From assembly GCF_014648895.1 (NCBI RefSeq), contig NZ_BMRZ01000018.1:1-64000 (forward strand): a stretch of DNA of 64,000 nt. Direction: 5' to 3'. Under the pieces are notes generated by a model. It did no database searches, was not told the origin of the DNA, and saw only the letters and a list, made by a program, of their open reading frames with translations. The position numbers and the translations under genes are program-made. Positions within the stretch are counted from its first letter, which is position 1, and each line of letters starts with the position of its first letter. Positions 1 through 6,918 of this stretch are shown here, piece after piece. This DNA is from Streptomyces tanashiensis. GTDB taxonomy: Bacteria; Actinomycetota; Actinomycetes; Streptomycetales; Streptomycetaceae.

Positions 1-309
1 ACCGTCGGTGTACGGCTTCTTCGCCTCCAGGCCGAAGCCCTGGGCGCGGTGCCGGCGCAGCTGCTCGACCTCGTTGAAGGAACCCGGGTCGAGCAGCAGC
101 TCGATGCGCTCACGCGCCGTCAGCTTGCCCTTCGCGTGCTGCGCCTCGGTCGCGCGCTCACTCGGGCCACGCAGCGCCCGCTCGCGCAGGACGTGCAGCT
201 CGTCACGGAGAGCGGAGACGGAGCGGTCGGTCCTGTCGGTCCTGTCGGTCCTGTCGGTCCTGTCGTCGGGGTTGTCGGTGGTCGATGGTCGGCTCTCTGT
301 CGTCGGCAC
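1..309 (-). CDS. acyl-CoA carboxylase beta subunit (carboxyltransferase), N-terminal part only
   Basis: The gene runs off the left edge, so only about 103 N-terminal residues are visible. They contain the hallmark start of PccB/AccB-type biotin-dependent carboxyltransferases: RGPSERATEAQHAKGKLTAR, then ERIELLLDPGSFNE and GFGLEAKKPYTDG. The family transfers CO2 from carboxybiotin to acetyl- or propionyl-CoA, giving malonyl- or methylmalonyl-CoA. I chose GTG at 309 because AAGGGAG lies about 7 bases upstream and no other good start fits. Ahead of the conserved block is a low-complexity Asp/Arg/Thr stretch. It sits 34 bases downstream of the phosphopantetheinyl transferase on the same strand, so it probably supplies extender units to the polyketide pathway whose carrier protein lies upstream. 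The family assignment is firm; the substrate is inferred. Confidence 0.88.
   Translation of the reverse strand, partial: MPTTESRPSTTDNPDDRTDRTDRTDRTDRSVSALRDELHVLRERALRGPSERATEAQHAKGKLTARERIELLLDPGSFNEVEQLRRHRAQGFGLEAKKPYTDG
226..261 (-). repeat. four tandem 9-bp units inside the carboxylase N-terminus
   Basis: GTCGGTCCT is repeated four times without interruption on the plus strand. Nine bases keep the reading frame, so the minus-strand gene gains an Arg-Thr-Asp tripeptide per copy, just before the conserved carboxyltransferase domain. The copy number probably changes by slippage without harming the enzyme, because the segment looks like a disordered tail. Confidence 0.9.
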
Positions 310-343
310 GGCACAACTCCCTTTCCGGGGGCGACTGCTCGGG

Positions 344-1060
344 TCACACGGCGGGGACGGCGGCCCTGAGGAAGGAGGCGCCGCGCTCCCGCACCTCCGG
401 CGGCCGGACCCCTTCGGCACGTACGGCCACGGCCGCCGCGTACGCGGGGTCCTCGGCGAGATCGAGGTCGAGGACCGTCCAGCCGGGCGGCCTGCCGCGG
501 GCGTCGGTCCCCAGGTACTCGGTGGACATGCCGTGCGCCAGGCCCGTGCCGATTCCCTTGAGATAGGCCTCCTTACGGGTCCAGAGCCGGCCGAACTCGG
601 CCGGCCGGGCGCTCGCGGGACGGCGCTCCACCTCGGCCCGCTCGGCCGGGTGGAGTGCCGGGAGGCACGCTTCGACGGTGCCGCCGCCCGGTGAGCGCTG
701 GATGTCGGCTCCCACCGGGGCGGCGGCGACGGCGATGAGCACCCGTCCGTGGCTGTGGGAGAGGGAGAAGTGGACGGGCGGTGTGCCCACCGCCAGTTCG
801 GGACGGCCGTGCGGGCCGCCGCACCGGGGGCAGGTGGCCCGGGTGAACCGCAGGTCCCCCGGGGCCGTCCCGGTGTGCAGCGCCAGGACCCGGCGGAGCG
901 CGATGTGGGCGGCGAGGTAGCGGAGCCGGTCGCCCGGGGCGACGAACCGTTCGGCCCGCTCCCGCTCCCGGCCGTCCAGCTCCTCCAGGGCCAGGGCCGC
1001 GGTGTCCGGCCGCGTCTCGTTCGTCCGCACCAGCCAGACGTCGAGCCGGACCCGCGTCAC
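344..1060 (-). CDS. Sfp-type 4'-phosphopantetheinyl transferase
   Basis: This 238-residue protein transfers phosphopantetheine from CoA to the active serine of carrier proteins. It shows the family signatures in order: an RRVL segment near residue 56, a CPRCGGPHG zinc-knuckle-like turn near 80, FSLSHSHG near 98, VGADIQ with the Mg-binding Asp near 117, and the WTRKEAYLKGIG helix near 160. The length is typical for the broad-specificity Sfp class. Translation starts at GTG (1060) with only a weak GGACGG upstream. It lies 49 bases after the acyl carrier protein gene and 34 bases before the carboxylase gene, all leftward, so the natural reading is activation of that carrier protein. Confidence 0.93.
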   Translation of the reverse strand: MTRVRLDVWLVRTNETRPDTAALALEELDGRERERAERFVAPGDRLRYLAAHIALRRVLALHTGTAPGDLRFTRATCPRCGGPHGRPELAVGTPPVHFSLSHSHGRVLIAVAAAPVGADIQRSPGGGTVEACLPALHPAERAEVERRPASARPAEFGRLWTRKEAYLKGIGTGLAHGMSTEYLGTDARGRPPGWTVLDLDLAEDPAYAAAVAVRAEGVRPPEVRERGASFLRAAVPAV

Positions 1061-1109
1061 GCGGCACCGTCCGGCGCGGTGGGGGTGCGCCGCGTGGGGG
1101 GCACGGCGG

Positions 1110-1385
1110 TCAGACGGTGGGGACGGAACGCAGCTGGACGTTCACGGCCTCGATCAGCCGGCGCGGCGTGGCGGTCTCGGTGAGCGTCTCGTCCGTGAGG
1201 ACCACACCGAACTCGCGCTCAATGCGGGTGCCCGTCTCCAGCATCGCCAGGGATTCATATCCGAGCGCTTCGAAATCCACGTCGAGTATGTCACCTTCCA
1301 GGTCGACGCTTTCGTCGGCGCCGACCCCTTCCTTGAGAATTCGCTTCAGATCATCGAGTTCGAAGGTCTTGATTCCGGAAGACAT
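1110..1385 (-). CDS. acyl carrier protein of type II polyketide synthase type
   Basis: A 91-residue acidic protein with the carrier-protein serine in the motif LGYESLA (about residue 44) and the following helix METGTRIEREFGVVL. The DxDFxxLGYxSLA form and overall spacing match discrete carrier proteins of aromatic polyketide synthases better than the fatty-acid synthase ACP, whose motif is usually DSL. The start ATG at 1385 is backed by AAAGGAC four bases upstream. It is the first gene of the leftward unit with the phosphopantetheinyl transferase and carboxylase. No ketosynthase is visible here; it would be expected beyond the left edge. A carrier protein for another pathway cannot be excluded. 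Confidence 0.85.
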   Translation of the reverse strand: MSSGIKTFELDDLKRILKEGVGADESVDLEGDILDVDFEALGYESLAMLETGTRIEREFGVVLTDETLTETATPRRLIEAVNVQLRSVPTV

Positions 1386-1630
1386 AATCGTCCTTTCGCG
1401 AGGTCGAATGGGTTCCCCGGCAGAAGTCGGTACCGACCGGTTCCCGTGCGTCGGACTCTCGCCCGACGCACACCGGACACAAGGGGTTCACCTGCGAGGT
1501 TCTTCGGAACGGAGGATGCGAGCGCCCCTTACCGCCCGCATCGGACCGCGTCGCGGCCGGGGGCTGGGCACATGCCTGGGGAACGTAGCCAACAGCTTCT
1601 TCGCCGGACCGCCATCACGTCAATGGAGAT

Positions 1631-1670
1631 CTTTTAAGATACCGACAAGATCATGTCAAGAGATCGTAAA
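1631..1670 (-). promoter_or_regulatory. promoter with 11-bp-periodic heptamers upstream of the ACP gene
   Basis: Reading leftward, TTTACGA, TTGACAT, TTGTCGG and TTAAAAG begin at 1670, 1659, 1648 and 1637, each separated by 4 bases, a strict 11-bp period. SARP-family activators bind heptameric direct repeats with this period over the -35 region of antibiotic genes. TTGACA (1659-1654) can act as -35, with TAAAAG (1636-1631) as a -10 after 17 bases. The leader to the ACP start would be about 240 bases. The patch is AT-rich compared with its surroundings. The repeats are seen; SARP control is inferred. Confidence 0.45.
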
Positions 1671-1725
1671 GTCGTCAGGATTCCATCAGTGCCGGGAGGG
1701 GCGGCGACAGTAAATCAGGTCTCCC

Positions 1726-1755
1726 TTGACCGGGCTCGCCGACGACTTTTACGCT
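1726..1755 (+). promoter_or_regulatory. candidate promoter for the rightward regulator gene, within the 1386-1810 gap
   Basis: TTGACC (1726-1731) and TACGCT (1750-1755) are separated by 18 bases and fit a Streptomyces housekeeping promoter, placing transcription start near 1762, about 50 bases before the TTG start at 1811. This and the leftward repeat-promoter lie back to back in the 425-base gap between the ACP gene and the regulator. I saw no convincing small gene in the remainder of that gap (1386-1630). Confidence 0.4.
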
Positions 1756-1810
1756 GCCCGGAACGCCGCGATCCAGCAGCTGGCTCGAATTTACAAAGGG
1801 GAAACACGCC

Positions 1811-2821
1811 TTGAATTCCCGCGAGACTCGAACGGTCCGGTCTCACCCCTGCGCGGGCGCCGGCTGTCGCCGCCGGCGCGAGACGGAGACGGGACGCGGG
1901 CGGAGAGCGGCCCCCGGGACCTCCCTCTGTCCGGACTGCCAGGGCGAACTCCTCACGAACCTCCGCCGGCTGCCCCCGCTCTACCGGGCCTGCGGCCAAC
2001 TGCTCGACGGCAGCCGGAACGTGAGCGGTCCGCGCGAGCGCACCTCGGGCGGCGGGTTACCCGGACTCCCCTTCAACACGGCCGCGTCGGACGCGCGCCG
2101 GGAGGCCCTCGCGGTCCTCGGCTCCTGGGCGGGCCTGATCGCGGAGGCCCGGCGACTGCCCCGACCCGACCGCACGGTGGAGGCCCTGACGGCCTTCCTG
2201 ATACGCCACTCGGGCTGGCTGACCGCGCACAGCGCCGCCGGGGACGCCTCCCGCGAGCTGAGCGAGGTGACCCGCCGGGCGGCACGCGTCGCCACCCCGG
2301 ACGACCAGCGCCGCCTGGTGACGGTCGGCGCCTGCCCCGAGCCGGGCTGCGCGGGGAGGCTCCAGTCGCTGATCCGGCCGGACGCCGCCGGCGCCGCCCC
2401 CGCCGTGCGGTGCCGGGCCGATCCGGCGCACCACTGGGCGGGCGAGGAACTGATGCTGCTCAGGCGGCGGTTGGCGGCGAAGGCCGGGACGGCGCAGCCT
2501 CCGGGGGCGGCCCGTCCGGCTTCCCCGCGCCCTGCGTCCCCGGGGACGGCACACCCGGCCGCGCCGGACGGAGCGACCCCGCCGGCGTCCCGCGCGCAGG
2601 GGAGCTCCGCCCCGTCCGGAGGCGGGGAGGCGGACACGGTGCGGATCGTGTGGCTCAGCGCCTCCGACATCACCCGGCTCTGGGGCACGCCGTCCGGCAG
2701 CGTCTACCGGCTCGCCAGCCAGCGGGCGTGGCGGCGCCGGAGCCGGGACGGCCGCACGTACTACCACGAGGCCGATGTCGTACGGGCGTTGAGCGAGCGG
2801 CACCCCCGGCCCGTCGCCTGA
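1811..2821 (+). CDS. zinc-finger / helix-turn-helix protein with a TTA codon (putative regulator)
   Basis: A 336-residue protein of unproven function. Cysteine pairs suggest metal binding near the N-terminus (CAGAGC at about 14-19, CPDC at 40-43) and in the middle (CPEPGC, then VRC and HHW near 178-207). A Pro/Ala-rich linker follows. The last 60 residues (SASDITRLWGTPSGSVYRLA and a GRTYYHEADV turn) resemble a MerR/excisionase-like winged helix. The TTG start is supported by AAAGGGG nine bases upstream. Codon 83 (2057-2059) is TTA, the only in-frame TTA I found in this window, so translation should depend on the bldA tRNA. Its position beside the polyketide genes fits a developmental or pathway regulator. 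Other names are possible. Confidence 0.7.
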   Translation: MNSRETRTVRSHPCAGAGCRRRRETETGRGRRAAPGTSLCPDCQGELLTNLRRLPPLYRACGQLLDGSRNVSGPRERTSGGGLPGLPFNTAASDARREALAVLGSWAGLIAEARRLPRPDRTVEALTAFLIRHSGWLTAHSAAGDASRELSEVTRRAARVATPDDQRRLVTVGACPEPGCAGRLQSLIRPDAAGAAPAVRCRADPAHHWAGEELMLLRRRLAAKAGTAQPPGAARPASPRPASPGTAHPAAPDGATPPASRAQGSSAPSGGGEADTVRIVWLSASDITRLWGTPSGSVYRLASQRAWRRRSRDGRTYYHEADVVRALSERHPRPVA

Positions 2822-2883
2822 CGGCGCCCGCCGGCCCCCGTCCTCCGGCCCGTCGCCTGACGGCACCCGCCGCCCCCGTCCCC
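2806..2883 (+). repeat. 39-bp tandem duplication across a stop codon
   Basis: The segment beginning CCGGCCCGTCGCCTGACGGC at 2806 is repeated from 2845 with a few changes. The first copy contains the last codons and TGA of the upstream regulator gene; the second copy is non-coding. It appears to be a recent local duplication at the 3' end of the gene. Confidence 0.8.
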
Positions 2884-2901
2884 GTCCCCCCGACCGGCGC
2901 T

Positions 2902-3543
2902 CTACCAGCGTTCGGCGAGGAGGTCGGGGCCGGGCGGCCGGCCCGGGAGCGGGCCGTGCCCGGCGCGGAGCCCGTCGACCGCGATGGCGATGATGCGGCG
3001 GCGGGCGTTGCTCGCCTCGTCGACGAGGTCGGTCCTGCCCTGGACCTCGAACTGCTCGACCAGGGAGGACTTCCCGAGCTGCTCGATGAGGAGGGAGACG
3101 TCCACGGCCGTGGCGTCCGCCCGGAGCACCCCCGCCTCGTGGGCGCGCGCGATCAGGGACCGCGTCAGCTCCTCGGACCGGGTGAACTTCTCGGCCATCT
3201 CGTCGGTGACGGGGATCGTGCCGGCCAGCGGGCCGAGCGCACCGCCGCTGAACTCGATGGCGGCGGTGATGTAGTGGACGAGCCCCTCCCAGGGGTCGTC
3301 GTGCGCGAGCCCCTCCTCCACCGCCTGGATCCACTGCCCGAGCGACAGGGCGCACAGGTGCTGGAACAGCTCCTCCTTGGTGCGGTACCGCCGGTAGAGG
3401 CTGGCGATGCCGACTCCCGCGCGCGCCGCGATCGTCGCCACGGACGTATGGGCGCCGTCCACGGCGAGGACCTTCTTGGCTGCCTCCAGGAGGGCGCGGT
3501 CGTTGCGTTCCGCTTCGGCGTGTCGGGGAGCTCGTCGGGCCAT
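2902..3543 (-). CDS. TetR-family transcriptional repressor
   Basis: A 213-residue regulator with the N-terminal TetR DNA-binding fold: the helix-turn-helix runs about residues 30-55 (TSVATIAARAGVGIASLYRR, then YRTKEELF). The C-terminal two thirds form the ligand-sensing and dimer domain, containing EMAEKFTRSEELTRSLI. The start ATG at 3543 has little Shine-Dalgarno sequence, as is common for autoregulated TetR genes. It is divergent from an oxidoreductase-exporter-FrnE operon with an 82-base gap full of repeats, so it most likely represses itself and that operon until an inducer is bound. The ligand is unknown. Confidence 0.92.
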   Translation of the reverse strand: MARRAPRHAEAERNDRALLEAAKKVLAVDGAHTSVATIAARAGVGIASLYRRYRTKEELFQHLCALSLGQWIQAVEEGLAHDDPWEGLVHYITAAIEFSGGALGPLAGTIPVTDEMAEKFTRSEELTRSLIARAHEAGVLRADATAVDVSLLIEQLGKSSLVEQFEVQGRTDLVDEASNARRRIIAIAVDGLRAGHGPLPGRPPGPDLLAERW

Positions 3544-3560
3544 GGGCTCACTCTAGCCGC

Positions 3561-3616
3561 TTGCGAAGCGAATCGCTCCGTTATACATTCCAAACGAAGC
3601 GAAGCTATCCGTTTGG
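3561..3616. promoter_or_regulatory. divergent promoter/operator between TetR and oxidoreductase genes
   Basis: The region holds three repeat structures: a palindrome AGCGA-A-TCGCT (3567-3577), direct repeats of CGAAGCGAA at 3564 and 3595 (31 bp apart, about three helical turns), and an inverted repeat CCAAACG (3590-3596) / CGTTTGG (3610-3616). TTGCGA (3561-3566) and TACATT (3584-3589), 17 bases apart, can serve as the rightward promoter. A TetR dimer bound here would block both directions. Confidence 0.5.
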
Positions 3617-3625
3617 AGGGGCGCC

Positions 3626-4651
3626 GTGCTGTCCGTGGTGATGGAGGAGTTCGGAGGACCGGAGGTCCTGCGGGCTCGACAGGTGGAGGATCCGGAGCCC
3701 GGCCCCGGCCAGGTGCTGGTCGACGTGGCGTACGCGAGCGTCACCTTCGTCGAGACCCAGGTGCGCTCCGGCAACGGCCCCTTCGGCCGCCCCGCGCTCC
3801 CCCGGGTGCCGGGCAACGGTGTGGGCGGCCGCGTCGTCGCCCTCGGCCCGGGTGCGGACCCCGCCCTGCTCGGCACGGTCGTGGTCACCACGACCGGCGG
3901 CGAGGGCGGCTACGCCGAACGCGCCCTGGCCCGGGCCGACGAGGTCGTCCCGGTCCCGCCCGGCCTCGCCCTCAAGGACGCGGTCGCCCTGCTCGCCGAC
4001 GGCCGCACCGCTCTCCTGCTCTTCCGTCAGGCGGAGGTCAAGCCGGGCGAGAAGGTCCTCGTGGAGGCCGCGGCCGGCGGTGTCGGCAGCCTCCTGGTCC
4101 AGCTGGCCGTGCACGCCGGCGCCCGCGTGGTCGGTGCCGCGCGCGGCGACCGGAAGGCCGAGCTGGTCGTCTCCCTCGGCGCCTCCTACGTCGACTACTC
4201 GCGGGAGGCGTGGCTCCGCCAGGTCCGGGAGACGGCCGGCGGCGGCGACCTCGACGTCGTCTTCGACGGGGTGGGCGGCGCCATCGGCACCGCGGCGGCG
4301 GGCGCGCTGCGCCCCGGAGGGCGCATCAGCCTGTACGGCATGGCGAGCGGCGCGGACGCCACGCTCGACGAGGACGACCTCGCCGCCCGGGGCATCCGCA
4401 CCCTCGGGCTCTTCGCCGCGCCGGGCCCCGCCGAGACCCACCCCCTCATCGGAGAGGCCCTGCGGCTCGCGGCGGACGGCGTCCTCGCGCCGGTCGTCGG
4501 CCAGGTCTTCCCGCTCGCCGCGGCGGCCGAGGCGCACGCGGCCATCGAGGCGCGGGCCACCGTGGGGAAGACCCTGCTCGCCGTCGGCGCCCAGGAGGGC
4601 GACACGTACGGCACCGGCGCCGCCGGCGGCGCGACGAACGGCGACCGATGA
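3626..4651 (+). CDS. zinc-independent quinone oxidoreductase-like MDR dehydrogenase
   Basis: A 341-residue medium-chain reductase of the NADPH:quinone oxidoreductase group. The N-terminal catalytic fold (MEEFGGPEVL, VPGNGVGGRV) is followed by the Rossmann nucleotide-binding segment VEAAAGGVGSLLVQLAVHAGARVVG near residues 145-170, cited here only by its AAAGGVGS core. The zinc-binding cysteines of alcohol dehydrogenases are absent. The GTG start at 3626 has GGAGG six bases upstream. Its TGA overlaps the ATG of the exporter gene (ATGA), so the two are translationally coupled. It is probably induced together with the exporter through the divergent TetR, to reduce or detoxify a quinone-like or electrophilic compound. 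The substrate is unknown. Confidence 0.88.
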   Translation: MLSVVMEEFGGPEVLRARQVEDPEPGPGQVLVDVAYASVTFVETQVRSGNGPFGRPALPRVPGNGVGGRVVALGPGADPALLGTVVVTTTGGEGGYAERALARADEVVPVPPGLALKDAVALLADGRTALLLFRQAEVKPGEKVLVEAAAGGVGSLLVQLAVHAGARVVGAARGDRKAELVVSLGASYVDYSREAWLRQVRETAGGGDLDVVFDGVGGAIGTAAAGALRPGGRISLYGMASGADATLDEDDLAARGIRTLGLFAAPGPAETHPLIGEALRLAADGVLAPVVGQVFPLAAAAEAHAAIEARATVGKTLLAVGAQEGDTYGTGAAGGATNGDR

Positions 4652-6225
4652 GCACCGAGGCCCGCACACCGCCCGAGCGGGCCGGCGCCCGCGAATGGAC
4701 CGCCCTCGCGGTCCTGGGCGTCCCGGCCGTCCTGGTCATGATGAACATGTCGGTGCTCTATCTGGCGCTCCCGACACTGAGCCGCGACCTGGACCCCAGC
4801 GGCCCCCAGCTGCTGTGGATCACGGACATCTACGGCTTCATGGTCGCCGGCGCCCTCATCACGATGGGCACCCTCGGGGACCGCATCGGCCACCGCCGGA
4901 TCCTGCTGATCGGCGCCGTCGCCTTCACCGCCGCCTCGGTCTTCGCGGCGTACGCGAACAGCGCGGGGATGCTCGTCGCCGCGCGCGCCGTCCAGGGCGT
5001 CGCGGCCGCCTCCCTCGCGCCCTCCTCGCTCTCCGTGATCCGCAACCTCTTCCGGGATCCCGCCCAGCGCACCCTGGCCATCACCATCTGGATGATGAGC
5101 TTCATGGGCGGCGGCGCGCTCGGCCCGCTCGTCGGCGGCGTGCTCCTCCAGTACTTCTGGTGGGGCTCGGTCTTCCTCGTCGCGGTGCCGACCATGCTGG
5201 TGCTGGTCCTCACCGTGCCGTTCCTGGTGCCGGAGTTCCGCTCGTCCGGGACCGGCCGGCTGGATCTCATCAGCGTCGCGATGTCCCTGGTGACCCCGCT
5301 CGCGATCGTGTACGGGATCAAGGGCATCGCGGCGGACGGCCCCGGGCTCTCCTCGCTGGGCTTCATCGTGCTCGGCCTGGTCGTCGGCGCGGCCTTCGTA
5401 CGGCGCCAACGGCGGCTCGCCACACCCCTGCTCGACCTGTCCCTCTTCCGCATCCCGGCCTTCTCCATCTCGGCCGGAGGCATGATCGTCGTCGGGATGC
5501 TCCTCTTCGGCACGAGCCTCCTCACCTCGCAGTACCTGCAACTGGTGCTGGGCTACGCGCCGCTGAAGGCCGGACTCTGGCAGCTGCCGACCGCCGTGGG
5601 CGGCACCGTCGTCGCCCTGTGGGTCTCCGGTCTGGCCGCCCGCCACCAGCCCGCCGTGCTGATGAGCGCGGGAGCGGCCTTCGCCGTCCTCGGCCCGATC
5701 ATGCTCACCCAGGTCGACGGGGGCCCCGGCTTCCTGGTGGCCGGTTCCCTGCTCCTCTTCGCCGGCCTCACCCCGTTCATGGCCCTGGGCACGGGCCTGG
5801 TCGTGGGCGCGGCTCCGCCCGAGCGGGCCGGCGCCGCCTCGGCCATCTCCGAGACGGGCGCGGAGCTCGGCGGTGCGCTGGGCATCGCCACGCTGGGCAG
5901 TGTGGCCACCGCCGTCTACGGCGGCTACATGGCCGACCATCTGCCCACGGGCCTGCCCGCGGACCTCGCCGGTCCCGCCGGCGAGACGCTGCCCGCGGCC
6001 CTGGAAGCCGCCCGGGGGCTCGGCGGGGAACTGGGCACCACGCTGGCGGACACCGCCCGCGCCGCGTTCACCCAGAGCCTCCATGTGCACGCGCTCATCC
6101 TGATCCCCCTGCTGCTCGCCCTCTCGGCCCTCACCCTCACGCTGCGCCGGCGCGGGGAGCGGGACGCGGAGGACCTGCCGACCGCCGACGACCGCGCCGC
6201 CGCTCCCGCGCCGGCCGCCGACTGA
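4648..6225 (+). CDS. MFS drug exporter, 14-helix (DHA2/QacA-SmvA type)
   Basis: A 525-residue membrane transporter. The first helix contains NMSVLYLALPTLSRDL; motif A follows as GTLGDRIGHRRILLIG near residue 75; motif C-like Gly/Ala-rich sequence GGGALGPLVGG lies near 155. Hydrophobic spans continue to about residue 505 and a charged Asp/Ala-rich tail ends the protein. Length and first-helix motif are those of proton-driven DHA2 multidrug exporters such as QacA and SmvA. It is coupled by ATGA overlap to the oxidoreductase gene and followed 15 bases later by a FrnE-like gene. The TetR neighbour points to inducible efflux, possibly of the adjacent pathway's product. Confidence 0.93.
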   Translation: MSTEARTPPERAGAREWTALAVLGVPAVLVMMNMSVLYLALPTLSRDLDPSGPQLLWITDIYGFMVAGALITMGTLGDRIGHRRILLIGAVAFTAASVFAAYANSAGMLVAARAVQGVAAASLAPSSLSVIRNLFRDPAQRTLAITIWMMSFMGGGALGPLVGGVLLQYFWWGSVFLVAVPTMLVLVLTVPFLVPEFRSSGTGRLDLISVAMSLVTPLAIVYGIKGIAADGPGLSSLGFIVLGLVVGAAFVRRQRRLATPLLDLSLFRIPAFSISAGGMIVVGMLLFGTSLLTSQYLQLVLGYAPLKAGLWQLPTAVGGTVVALWVSGLAARHQPAVLMSAGAAFAVLGPIMLTQVDGGPGFLVAGSLLLFAGLTPFMALGTGLVVGAAPPERAGAASAISETGAELGGALGIATLGSVATAVYGGYMADHLPTGLPADLAGPAGETLPAALEAARGLGGELGTTLADTARAAFTQSLHVHALILIPLLLALSALTLTLRRRGERDAEDLPTADDRAAAPAPAAD

Positions 6226-6240
6226 AAGGAGCCCCCGCTC

Positions 6241-6861
6241 ATGAGGGTCGAGGTGTACTTCGACATCCTGTGCCCCTGGTGCTACATCGGGAAGAGGAGG
6301 CTGGCGACCGCGCTCGCCGGACGCGACGACGTGGACCTCGTCTGGCGCAGCATGGAACTGGACCCGGACGGCAGTCCGACGGCGGGCCCGACGGCCGCCG
6401 AGGTGATCGCCCAGTACCAGAGCGGTCCCGAGCAGGCCGCCGCCCGGGTGCGGCAGATCCAGTCGCTCGGCGAGGCCGAGGGGGTGCGGCTCGACCTCCA
6501 CAAGGCGCGGCCGGTCAACTCCTTCGACGCGCACCGGCTCGTCCACCTGGGCGCCGCGCACGGGCGGGCCGACGAGGTCCTCGAACGGCTGCTGCACGGC
6601 TATCACACCGAGGGGCTCGACATCGCCGCCCCCGAGGTCCTGGAGAAGCTGGGGGTCGAGGCGGGTCTCGACCCGGCCGCGGTCCGCCGGGTGGTGGAGG
6701 GCACGGAGTTCACGGAGCATGTGCGCGCCGACGAACGGCGTGCCGTGGAGGCGGGCGTCAGGGGAGTGCCGTCGCTGGTGGTCGACGGCGGGGTGCCCGC
6801 CTCGGCCGTCCAGAGTCCGGAGGCCCTGGCCCGGCTGCTGACCCCCCGGTCGCGTGGCTGA
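6241..6861 (+). CDS. DsbA-family FrnE-like oxidoreductase
   Basis: A 206-residue cytosolic thioredoxin-fold protein with the active site CPWC at residues 11-14 (YFDILCPWCYIGKRRL) and the cis-proline loop GVPSLVVDG near 180. This arrangement is typical of FrnE, named from frenolicin polyketide biosynthesis and also found as a general disulfide isomerase. AAAGGAG precedes ATG 6241. It is the third gene of the oxidoreductase-MFS operon and is followed by a strong terminator hairpin. Its role here, as redox repair or as a polyketide tailoring helper, is not determined by sequence. Confidence 0.9.
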   Translation: MRVEVYFDILCPWCYIGKRRLATALAGRDDVDLVWRSMELDPDGSPTAGPTAAEVIAQYQSGPEQAAARVRQIQSLGEAEGVRLDLHKARPVNSFDAHRLVHLGAAHGRADEVLERLLHGYHTEGLDIAAPEVLEKLGVEAGLDPAAVRRVVEGTEFTEHVRADERRAVEAGVRGVPSLVVDGGVPASAVQSPEALARLLTPRSRG

Positions 6862-6873
6862 CCACGGCTCCGG

Positions 6874-6906
6874 GTCCCGGCGGGGACCTTGTGTCCTCGC
6901 CGGGAC
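6874..6906. terminator. bidirectional terminator between the FrnE operon and the response regulator
   Basis: A 14-bp stem (6874-6887 and 6893-6906) starting GTCCCGGCGGGGAC closes a 5-base loop, with one G-U-type mismatch. It lies 13 bases after the FrnE stop and 13 bases after the stop of the convergent response regulator, so it can end both transcripts. Confidence 0.8.
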
Positions 6907-6918
6907 GGCTCGGTCCCG

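Noticed and set aside
1726..6225. A 1499-codon open frame on the plus strand
   Set aside because: It runs in a shifted frame through several well-supported genes and its first 1000 codons encode low-complexity Arg/Pro/Gly sequence. Only its last part, from ATG 4648, is the MFS exporter.
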